Of a stretch of DNA of 64,000 nucleotides, positions 8,976 to 17,200 are shown piece after piece. Location of the stretch: positions 1,061,395 through 1,125,394 of the forward strand of contig NZ_KQ948988.1 of the NCBI RefSeq assembly GCF_001514265.1, given 5' to 3'. The translations under genes and the position numbers were made by a program. The notes under the pieces are model-generated. The model was not told where the DNA came from. It did no database searches and saw only the letters and a program-made list of their open reading frames with translations. Position 1 is the first letter of the stretch. Every line of letters starts with the position of its first letter. Source of the DNA: Streptomyces resistomycificus (GTDB taxonomy: Bacteria > Actinomycetota > Actinomycetes > Streptomycetales > Streptomycetaceae).

Positions 8976-10000
8976 TCAGCTGCAGCCATCGCACCCGGCG
9001 GCGCTGTGCAGGAGCTCGCCCGGCCCGGTCCGGGCCTTGGAGTCCCATGTGGGCGGCTTGCGTAAGGCGGCGTGGACGTCGCGCTCCATCCGCTCGAAGT
9101 CCTCGGTCTCCTCAACCTCGACGGGGCGTCGCGCCGACGGGACAGCGCGATGACCTCGGCCATGGTGATGTTCGGGTTGAACGGCACCTGGCGGACGCGT
9201 TCGACCAGCGCGCACAGCTCGGCGAGCCGCGGGCGGCGCCCGGCGGTCAGCAGTAGATCGCGGTGGTTGGCCAGGGTGCAGGCCGAGCACGAACAGCGAC
9301 TGGAACCACGCCGGTCCTTGGCGCCGGGGTACGAGTCGTAGCACCAGTGGTAGGGCAGCCCGGCACTGATCGTGCGCTCCCAGACCTCCTCGGTGGTGAC
9401 CTGGTGGGCGGGCAGCCACTCGTCGACGACCCGGGCCGAGTTGTCGGTCGTACGGCGCCACATCTCCCGGTTGCGGCGTTCCGTGCTTTCCTCAGCCCGC
9501 ATCCCGAGCACGTTGGCGAACATCAGCGGGCCGTCCGTCTCCTTCCTGAGCGCGCGGACCTGCGGGGTGAACGCCTGGTACACCATCTTCGTCTTCCACG
9601 GGCCGGTGCAGGTGCGGGCCCGGCCGAGCCAGGGCTAGTCGCCTCGCTCCGCGATGAAAGTCAGCAGGTCGAATGGCACCCGTTCACCGTCGACTTCACG
9701 GCTGCGCCGGACCTCGATGTGCCGCTCGGGCGGCACGCCGAGGGCCTGGCTGTGCTGTGCGGCGAGTTCGCTGGCACTCGGCCAGTGAACCCCGTCCACG
9801 GTGACGGAGGGCCACTCCATCGGGCCCAGACTCGCGTGGGCGGTCCAGACGCGGTCGGCGACACCGGCCTGGCGGGCAGCGTCCATCGCGATCAGGCCGG
9901 CCACAAGTCCGTCCTTCCCGCCGGACAGGTTGATGACAATGCGGTGCCGGGTCGCGGCGAACTCGACCGGGTCGACGTACGGGGGGCTGGGGTTCGACAT
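8976..10000 (-). pseudogene. PAPS-reductase-like (adenine nucleotide alpha hydrolase) gene, broken by amber codon and frameshift
   Basis: The start at 10000 (MSNPSPPYVDPVEF) has a strong AAGGGA site. The PP-loop follows as HRIVINLSGGKDG, then VWTAHASLGPMEW. The frame stops at a TAG (9635-9637) after LLTFIAERGD. Exactly in frame beyond it the family sequence resumes (PWLGRARTCTGPWKTKMVYQ), including FANVLGMRAEES and the Cys pair in RCSCSACTLANHRDLLL. A frameshift near 9125-9145 then moves the signal to VEVEETEDFERMERDVHA and the end, HSAAGCDGCS. The usual SGGKDS is SGGKDG here. PAPS-reductase-like PP-loop proteins are common on actinobacterial mobile elements. This copy should be dead unless the stop is suppressed and the shift is a sequence error. 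Confidence 0.75.
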
Positions 10001-10085
10001 GGATCGGTTCCCTTCAGAGGGGGGTGATGGGCAGTCCCTGAGGGGACGGCCGGGGCGGCAGCGCGTACCGCGCAGCTGCGAGCGG

Positions 10086-10498
10086 TCAGACCCCGACTCG
10101 TTCGAGGTCGGCCTGCTTGGGATAAGGCTGTCGAGCAGGGAGGCCGAGCTTGATCTGCTCCCGCTCACGCCGGCTTCGGCCGAGCCGCCATACGTAGCGG
10201 TGCGCGCCGCGGTGCCGTACGTTGCGGGCACGGACCGCGACTAGGGCATCCCGGAGCCAGACCGTCGGACTGCAGCCAGCCCGCGGCACGGGCGCTCCGA
10301 GCGCGACGAGCTGGGCTTCGGCGTACTGGTGGCCCTGCTCCTGGCGGCGGATCTTCTGCGCCGCACGTTCGGAAGCGCGCGGGTTCCCGAAATCCTGCAG
10401 CCGAAGGACGTCGAACCCGGACGCCAGTTCCCTGTATCCGGGGGCGGTCGTGCGAGTTCAGCCTTCGTGCCTGGGGCCAGAGGGGTACCCGTGCTCAT
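10086..10498 (-). pseudogene. Small element gene with a frameshift, about 137 codons
   Basis: A good ribosome-binding site (GGAGGGG) and ATG at 10498 start MSTGTPLAPGTKAEL. Coherent protein-like sequence then continues in a different frame: YRELASGFDVLRLQDFGNPR, then RAAQKIRRQEQGHQYAEAQL. It runs through VWLRDALVAVRARNVRHRG to a stop at 10086. The two frames join only if one base is gained or lost near 10440-10460. No family is recognised, but the composition is clearly that of a real, basic, helical protein. The break could be decay, matching the neighbouring pseudogene, or a sequence error. Confidence 0.5.
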
Positions 10499-10581
10499 CC
10501 GGCCCCTCCGGTGTTACTAGTTGTCGAAGTCAGCACCGCCATGCGTGCACAGCCGAGCCTGGGACCGAGTGTCGCCACGCT

Positions 10582-11058
10582 TCATGAGAGGCAGATGTCC
10601 GTCCACCTCCATGGCGCGGACACGCTGCCGTCAGCCTCCAGTCCGTAGCGATCGATCTGCCCCCACTTGGAGTCTGGCTGGATGGGCGGGAGCTGGTAAG
10701 GCTTGGACCAAAGCCTGAGGCGCCCCTGTGCGCGATTAGTGGTGCGATAGTCGATAAGTTCTTTCAGAGCGGATGGATAGCCCGCTTTTGCTTCGGCGAG
10801 GGCATACTGCTCGGCATCGTTGAATCTTCCCTCGCGTTCCAACTTTGCGACCACCGCGGGCTTTACATAACGCGTTTCCAAAAAATCTTCATCAGTAATA
10901 GTGTCATCCGAAAACCTGCGCTTCAGATCGCTGTGCGCGTTGTGCTTCAGATCGTATTCCGTGTAGGTTTTCCGGGCTCGGCGGTCCAAGTCATCATCCG
11001 TCACTCCTGCTTTCGAAAGTCGTACCCGCAGCCTGAAGAATGAAGCCCAGTCCAGCAT
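10582..11058 (-). CDS. C-terminal extension or separate overlapping partner of the HTH-NTPase
   Basis: A 158-residue frame starting at ATG 11058, inside the 3' end of the preceding NTPase gene (65-bp overlap). It is helical and charged, with a degenerate repeat character (VVAKLEREGRFNDAEQYALA, AEAKAGYPSALKELIDYR). The composition is conspicuously less GC-rich than its surroundings (for example 10860-10920), with many A/T-ending codons, which suggests foreign origin. It may be a real overlapping gene. It may equally be the frameshifted C-terminus of the upstream protein, since that protein's last 20 residues look less protein-like than this frame. The present data do not decide between the two. 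Confidence 0.5.
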   Translation of the reverse strand: MLDWASFFRLRVRLSKAGVTDDDLDRRARKTYTEYDLKHNAHSDLKRRFSDDTITDEDFLETRYVKPAVVAKLEREGRFNDAEQYALAEAKAGYPSALKELIDYRTTNRAQGRLRLWSKPYQLPPIQPDSKWGQIDRYGLEADGSVSAPWRWTDICLS

Positions 11059-12592
11059 CTCCTGACTTCAAGAAGAGCTGCGCCGAATGACGCAGTAGCC
11101 ATCGCTTCTCTGCAGCTTCAGCGAAGACGAATAGTAGCTCTGGGTTGTCGACGTTGCGGGCGATGGCCTCCCAGAAGGCTTCGGGCGGCACGACTGTCCT
11201 GCGGACACTACGAGCGTGCTGTTCAAGAGGGTCGGCGAGGCGGTAGTGAGGTGTGCCGAGCGGCGGGATTCCCGGGCTCGGGTGAATGGGTGTGAGGGGT
11301 CCACGAGCGCCGAGGCAGTCTGCTTCAACGTATTGGATCACTTCGTGCAACCAGTCTGCCTCACGACTCAGCCGATGCCATTGCGAAGAACTGAGGTAGC
11401 CGAGCGCTACGGGCTTTAGGAGATCCAAGGGTATAGCCCTCGGATGTCCGAGACGACGCAGATCCATAGCGGCCCAGATCAATGACTTTGCGCCGTCTGG
11501 AGCCGTGCGGTATCGCTCCATCAAGACCGGCACGCCGGCAAGGTATTGGGTTATCTCGCCGTCCTCGGCCTCGGCCTGAGCCTGGGCAAGCCGTGGGTCG
11601 TCAGCCGCCTTCTCCGCGAGCTTGGCTAGGTCTGCCATGCTGGTAAAGGAAGGCGGAACTTCGATCCCATGACCTGTCAGCAATTGGCGAGCACGCTGCC
11701 GTTGGCGATCACCGTCATGGCCAATTATGAGCGTCTTCCAGGTATCCGGCCATATCGTTTCCAGTACCAAAACAGGGGCGCGACTAGAGTCGTGCAGAAG
11801 TTCGATCAGGCTACGCGCGAAGTTCTCGCCTTCGTCTGGCGAGGGGGTGTACAAGAAGCTGTCGTGGGTGTCGTCGAGCCATATCACTGTGCGGTTGCCG
11901 ACCTGGTTCAGTTGGGCTGCCGCCGTTGAAGGGGTAGTTGGTCGCCAGAGACGCCATCCAGTCGGCAAGGCCTGCACGGCCTCCCAGCAAGCGCGGGATT
12001 TCCCGGACGAGGACATGCCGATCAGCACCGCGATGCTGCTCTGGCCGTTGACGGCGTCCTGGACCATCTTGCCGAGAACCGAGTCATGGCCACGCTCTAC
12101 GTATGAGGGCAGTGGATCTAGATCATCGGAACCCGGGATGCTGATGGGCCGGTGCACTTCCAGCGCGAAAGGGTCGGTGATCTCTTGAACTGGGCGCCCC
12201 AAGTCTGTGCTGGTCGCGAATTGAGTCTCGTCTGCTTGGCCCCCGTGCTGGTTCTTGCGGAGCCGTTCTTTGTGTGCGTCTGCTCGGAGTTGCCCGAAGT
12301 CGACGCCGTGCTGTGCGTAGCGGGTGCCGTGGCGCTGCCGCGCGCGCTGCTCCAGGTCCGCCACGAGGGCTGTGAACTGTCTGGCGCTTCGGTCGCTGGG
12401 CACTGACTTGTGTTTGAACCAGTCGTTGAGCGTGGCGTCGGCGATGGATACGCCCTTCTTCGAGGCCGCGTCGATCAGGTCCTTGTCGAGAGGGTCGCCA
12501 GCAGCCTCGTGAAGTCCGTCCAGCTGCTTCCAGAACAGGTCCTGGAAGTGCGTGCGTCGAGATTGATCGCTCACGATGCTCCGATTGGCCAT
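10994..12592 (-). CDS. HTH / P-loop NTPase (STAND-like) protein
   Basis: A 532-residue protein. The N-terminal about 80 residues form an XRE-like helix-turn-helix (VSIADATLNDWFKHKSVPSD, then ARQFTALVADLEQRAR). The P-loop VLIGMSSSGKSRA lies near residue 190 and the Walker B VIWLDDTHD near 234. The rest is helical (LSREADWLHEVIQYVEADCL, AIARNVDNPELLFVFAEAAE), typical of repeat-like sensor regions. The start MANRSIVSDQSRR is preferred; the upstream extension to 12772 is rich in Arg and Trp and looks untranslated. Its role may be element regulation or defence signalling, which is inference. The downstream overlap or frameshift with the 158-residue frame is unresolved. Confidence 0.65.
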   Translation of the reverse strand: MANRSIVSDQSRRTHFQDLFWKQLDGLHEAAGDPLDKDLIDAASKKGVSIADATLNDWFKHKSVPSDRSARQFTALVADLEQRARQRHGTRYAQHGVDFGQLRADAHKERLRKNQHGGQADETQFATSTDLGRPVQEITDPFALEVHRPISIPGSDDLDPLPSYVERGHDSVLGKMVQDAVNGQSSIAVLIGMSSSGKSRACWEAVQALPTGWRLWRPTTPSTAAAQLNQVGNRTVIWLDDTHDSFLYTPSPDEGENFARSLIELLHDSSRAPVLVLETIWPDTWKTLIIGHDGDRQRQRARQLLTGHGIEVPPSFTSMADLAKLAEKAADDPRLAQAQAEAEDGEITQYLAGVPVLMERYRTAPDGAKSLIWAAMDLRRLGHPRAIPLDLLKPVALGYLSSSQWHRLSREADWLHEVIQYVEADCLGARGPLTPIHPSPGIPPLGTPHYRLADPLEQHARSVRRTVVPPEAFWEAIARNVDNPELLFVFAEAAEKRWLLRHSAQLFLKSGDAGLGFILQAAGTTFESRSDG

Positions 12593-12745
12593 TCCGGTTG
12601 GAGCTCCGGTCCGGAGTCGCCAGGAATGCGCCGTGTGGCTCTGTGACCAGCGTAAATACTCTTGGCGTAACGCGCATGATCGCCGGAATAGCTCTCCCGC
12701 GGTTTGGTCTCTGCGTAGACCCACTGCGTCCCCACGGAGGCCTTG

Positions 12746-12967
12746 ATGCCACTCTTCCCCGTCCCGGTTCACTCGCTCGGCGCTGTCCAGCGGGTTCTGC
12801 TCGTCGCCCTGCTCGTACCGGTGGTCCTCATCGCTGTGGCTGCCGCCGTCCCCGCGATGATCTTCTTACCGTTCTTCAGCGGCGGAACCGAGCGCGTCAC
12901 CCAGCTGCTGGGATCTTTCACTACCTACGCGCGCACTCTCCTCACCACCAGCAGGCCAGGCCCCTGA
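12746..12967 (+). CDS. Small single-pass membrane protein
   Basis: A 73-residue protein beginning MPLFPVPVHSLGAVQRV with GGAGG about 7-10 bases upstream. One strongly hydrophobic helix spans about residues 16-42 (LLVALLVPVVLIAVAAAVPA). A short polar tail follows (TERVTQLLGSFTTYARTL). It is divergent from the HTH-NTPase gene, with about 150 bp between them for promoters. No family is recognised. A membrane location is well supported; function cannot be given. Confidence 0.6.
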   Translation: MPLFPVPVHSLGAVQRVLLVALLVPVVLIAVAAAVPAMIFLPFFSGGTERVTQLLGSFTTYARTLLTTSRPGP

Positions 12968-13239
12968 CCTCGTCGTAGGCGGTGGCCGAACGTCGGGACG
13001 GCGCTAAGCCGGGACATGTTTCGGGCTGAGCACCGACATGTCGGTAGAGGCTCTGATCCGCAGGTGGAGCTGTGTCCGGCAGGCCAGGATCGTGCCCGAG
13101 CTGGACGGTGCCGGAGCGGAAGTCGGCGCGCAGATGAGTGTCCGCGGTGAACGCGATGCGCAGCCCGCGCCGCCCGGTAGCCGCGTGGAGGGGATCGCGT
13201 GCTCCAGGCCCGGCCCGACGGCCGAGCCCAGCAGCCCCC

Positions 13240-13466
13240 CGACGGCCAGGGCCCCGACGTATAGACGACCGCGGCCGCGGAGGACACCTCGATCACGGAG
13301 TCGAGGCCAAAACCGATCAGCGCGGTGGAGGAGACGATCGTGCCGACGGTGATGGCGACGACGGCCTCGATGACGTTGTAGGTGTTGGTGGCGCGACCAG
13401 CAGCCGTATGCGCTTGGCAAGCGCGTCACGGCGGGCCGGGGACGGGCCGAGGGATATCGCGGTCAT
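13240..13466 (-). pseudogene. Cation-diffusion-facilitator transporter, 5' remnant with frameshifts
   Basis: From ATG 13466 the frame reads MTAISLGPSPARRDALAKRI then RLLVA. A one-base loss near 13390 moves the family sequence to another frame: TNTYNVIEAVVAITVGTIVS, then TALIGFGLDSVIEVSSAAAV. This is the start of the first two helices of CDF-type metal efflux proteins. A second shift near 13255 and then loss of similarity leave only about 75 of roughly 220 or more expected residues. Its start overlaps the stop of the arsR C-terminal fragment in the TGATG arrangement typical of an operon. The intact family exports divalent metals such as Zn or Cd. Confidence 0.75.
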
Positions 13467-13537
13467 CAGCAGCAGCCCTTCGTGGCGGCGTCCGGGCAGG
13501 ACTGGTCGGACTCCACGGCGACCACGGCGGCGATCGA
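13466..13537 (-). pseudogene. C-terminal fragment of an ArsR/SmtB-type metal regulator
   Basis: The last 23 codons of an ArsR-family metal sensor: AAVVAVESDQSCPD, then AATKGCC and a stop. The Cys-rich tail is the end found on actinobacterial CmtR/SmtB-like regulators, as I recall that family. It lies directly upstream of the CDF remnant with a one-base stop/start overlap. The rest of the gene is absent here. A matching N-terminal part lies on the same strand at 19942-20214. Confidence 0.7.
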
Positions 13538-13658
13538 CAACGATCGGCGCTCCCCGGGGTCGGCCTGTCGCAGGCGAGGCGGCTGGCCTGCCCATGCCCG
13601 AGGTGTCAGCCAAGGCAGAGGATGGGTAGGTGCGTTGTACGGGAAGGGAGCCCTGCCG

Positions 13659-14183
13659 ATGCTGCTCAGCCAGGCGCCTTTGATCACCGATTGGCTGAGT
13701 GCTGTCGGGCAAGTGGCAGGCGCCATCGGAACGTTCGCGGCGGTGGCTGTGGCGCTGCGGCTCGCTGTCAAGGACAACAGAAGACTGGCGTCGGAGCTCC
13801 GCGACCGGGAGGCGTCGACGGCCCGTCTGGTCTCCGCCACGATACGGCGTGGCTTGGGCCTGACCTTCCTTGAGATCCGCAACGACAGCAACGAGGCGAT
13901 CCACGATCTGGACGTGCGGGTGACGGGCGCCGGAGCCCTTCGAGTGACCGGTCAGAACGTCGAGGAACGCAACGGACGTTTCGTCCCAGCTGGCCCGGGA
14001 TCGGCGACGGAGAGCGTACGGGCTCTCAGGCCCGGTGAGGTGCGACGGCTCGTCGTCGAGGCCGCCGACGAGGCCCAGACCGTCGACCTGCCGGCCTCGG
14101 CCGCGGTCTGCTTCACAGACTCAGCGGGCCTGCGCTGGCTGCGGACCGCGCACGAACCGCCACGGCGCTGGCTCGGTGACTGA
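13659..14183 (+). CDS. Hypothetical membrane-anchored protein on the inserted segment
   Basis: A 174-residue protein starting MLLSQAPLITDWLSAVGQVA. One N-terminal membrane helix (VAGAIGTFAAVAVALRLAV) is followed by a short coiled basic stretch (KDNRRLASELRDREAST). A beta-rich cytoplasmic domain then runs through GLGLTFLEIRNDSNEAIHDL and LRPGEVRRLVVEAADEAQTV. The start is supported by a GGGAAGGG stretch upstream. It converges on the giant partner of the NACHT ATPase with only 26 bases between the stop codons, so it may belong to the same inserted unit. No family is recognised. Confidence 0.65.
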   Translation: MLLSQAPLITDWLSAVGQVAGAIGTFAAVAVALRLAVKDNRRLASELRDREASTARLVSATIRRGLGLTFLEIRNDSNEAIHDLDVRVTGAGALRVTGQNVEERNGRFVPAGPGSATESVRALRPGEVRRLVVEAADEAQTVDLPASAAVCFTDSAGLRWLRTAHEPPRRWLGD

Positions 14184-14209
14184 GGGAGCTGTCCGGCGGG
14201 ACCCAGGCG

Positions 14210-17200
14210 TCACGGCCACCGCCACTGGTCGCAAACCTGTCGGATGATCCGCGCCAGCGCCAGCTGCTCGGAGCTATCGAGGAAACCGGTGAGCGCCGCC
14301 ATCTCACCCGACAGGGCACGCAAGAACTGTGTGCGTGGCTGCGTGGAGAGTTCGGACAGGCGCAGGGACACAGCGGTAAGCAGAGCAACTGCCTCCCCGC
14401 CGTCCTCGCCGTCCGCGTGCAGGCAGTCGGACAGTCTCATACCGGCCCGGCCGAACATGAGCAGCGCCTGATACCGGGCCTTCGGCGTCGACAGCCGGGC
14501 TGGCAAGTCAGACAGCCGCTTGCGATCCCGCGCCTCCTTTCCGATCCGCACAGCGAGGGTCATCAGTTTCAGCAGCGCCTCGTCGTCACCAGCGGCACCA
14601 GCTTTCCCGGCCTGGTCGAGGATGATGTCGAACGTGCGGTCCGCGCCCAGATGTCCCGTCATCAGCAAGGCCGCTGCTCCCACCGAGGAGGGCGTGTCGA
14701 ACGACGCGACGTTCTCTTCGGCCGGCGCGATGGTGTCCGTTCCCGCGTCGCGCAGCGCGTCCTGGGCACGCCAGAGCACCCACAGCCGGGCAAACCGGGA
14801 CTCCAGCGACTGGACCTCAGCGTGGACGAGCCGGGCGGTTGTCTCGTCGGCCACTGGCAGTAGCACGGCGAGCCCTTCGGCCCGTTCGGGCTCGGGAAAG
14901 TCGCGGAGCAGCAGCACTGCCCGCATGACGTCGTCCTGCGGCAGATATGGCGCCAACTGCGCCAGGAAGCGGACACGTGACGTCATGAAATGGACGGACG
15001 AACGGAACCGTTCGCCCCTGAGCTGGCTGCCGATCAGCTGTGCCACTACCGACCTGCTGTTCTCCTCGTACCGGGGGTGCGGGCGCAGAAAGCCGCCCCA
15101 GTCCTGGTAGATCTCCTCCAGGAACTCGGCCTCGACAGCTGCCGCGGACCGACTCTCGGCCTCGGGGAGCGCGGCCACCACATCGAGGAACACTCCCCGT
15201 TCCGCGCCGGGCAGATGCTCGACGACCTGGGTGAGCGCGGCCAAGTCGTCCTCGCCAAGACGGGGCGCGTGATCGACGAGTTGCCGGACCGAAGCGGTCA
15301 GTACGTCGGTGTGGAACTTCTCGGGCAGGACCTCCGAGAGCCGCGACAAGGCGTGGATCCGACTGAGGACCGGAGAAGCCAGCAGCATCTCCCTCAGGAC
15401 GTCGTTGCGCAGGCGCCGCGCGAAGGGGCTTAGGATCCAGTCGGCCATCCGCCGCCTCGCCTCTGCCTGGGGCAGGCCGTCCGAGCTCTCCTGCCCGAGC
15501 CGTGACAGGTGGTCCTCGCCGGTCAGCCGACGGTACTCGGCCAAGTCGTGTGGGTCGAGGGATCGTTGGCGAGCCTCATCGAGGAAGGGTTCGCTCAGGT
15601 CCGGGAACCGCGGCGCGACGAACTCCGCGAGCTCCGCCTGCCGCTCCACGGTGTGACGATCCGCATGGGGGAGCAGGTCGATCAGCAGATCGATACGCGC
15701 CGGGTCCTCGGTGACGTAACCGTATGCATCTGCCAGCGCCGCCCCGGTGAGGAGCGGCACGTTCACCTCGTCCCTCTCCTGCAGGTGGTTCAGGACGGCC
15801 GCTCCGAGCCACGCGCACGGACCGGAGGCGGAGAAACCCATGGCCACCTCTGCCGCGACCGCGCGGCGCGCGCCGTCCAGCCGGTCCACCACCGCGGCGA
15901 TGATCTCCGCGGATTGCACCTGCCGGTGCATCAGGAAAACCGCGGGCTCTTCCATGGAGACGACCTGCTCGACTTCGCGTGGCGGTGCGGAGTCATCCAG
16001 CTGCAGGTAGCCCCGATAACACTCGACGGTGTGGTCGAAGAGCAGACGGGCCAGTGCGGCGTCGGCCGTCTTCGCCAGTGTGCGGAAGAGGGGCTCGCGC
16101 GCAAGATAGGGCAGGCCCTTCGCGTAGTCGAAGGCACGGCGCGCGTCGGACGGTGACAACGCCGGGGCCAGTGCGTGCACCACGGTCGCACGCAGGAACT
16201 CGGTGGTCCAGTCGCGTCCCCATGCCTCGCTGGAGCCGCCTGTGAAGCGTTCCGGGAGCTCCATGGCGGAATCCAGGGCCTGACCTGCCATGGCCGCGTC
16301 GAGGGACTCCGCGCAGGTAACCAGGGCGACAGCGCGCCAACTGTAGGTGCCGAACGCATTCACGGCCGGCAGCTTCAGGATCTCCTCGAACAGCGCCGCG
16401 GGAACCGTCTGGTCACGGCCGGCGTGCCGACACAGCCCGCACAGGGCGTCCGTCCGGTTGTTGACGCTCAACCGCCTCACCGCTGCCAGCACTTCGGGGC
16501 TCGCTATCACGGCTGCGGCGTTGTGGTCGTTCCCGCCCGGGGAGTTCAGAAGCGCGTCGGCGTAAGCCCAGCCGTCCTCGATGCCGTCCGCCGCAGCGAC
16601 AGCCATCTTCTCGATGACTGCCCTTTCAGTCGCGTCGGCCGGACAGCCGGCGGCGATCTCGCGCAGCGCCCACACCTGTTCGCGCGAGTCGCCCGGTCGC
16701 CAGCTCAGGGCAAGGATTCGTTCGATCGTCTCCCTGGGGAGACGGGTTGCCAGGATGTTTAAGCCCCGGTTGCGTACCGGTGTGCTGCGCACGGACAACA
16801 AAGCGTCCGCCAAGCGGACGGCACCCCTCGTGTCGAGGTGGTCGACGACCGTTTCCAGGGCGGCCAAGAGCGGGACGTCCCGGACCTCTGCCTCGTGCGA
16901 CTGGAACAGACCGCTGGCGTGGTTGCGTTCCGGCTCCGTCGGCAGGCCGAGTACGAAGTCCACGACGGGTGTCAGGTCTGCCGCCGTGATCAGTTCGGTG
17001 TCCACACTGGTCCAGGCGCTCCGCATGCCGCCCGCTCGATGCGCCGAGTCGAGCGCGTGGCGCAGCAACCCGCCCATCGTGCGTCCGGCCAATTCAGGGT
17101 CCAGCTGCTCATTCCGCACGGCGTTGTCGAGACTGAGCAACTGCACGTCCAGGAGCCCGTCGTCGAACACGGCGGGAATGAACTCGTCAACAGTTTCTGC

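Noticed and set aside
8726..9586. Long second frame joining the PAPS-reductase gene to the next gene's region
   Set aside because: After the frameshift near 9130 the extension turns into low-complexity Arg/Pro sequence. The real signal continues in the other frame.
12968..13239. Further gene beyond the CDF remnant
   Set aside because: Short frames on the minus strand (for example through GALAVGGLLGSAVGPGLEHA) are not recognisable and have no start. They are probably more decayed sequence.
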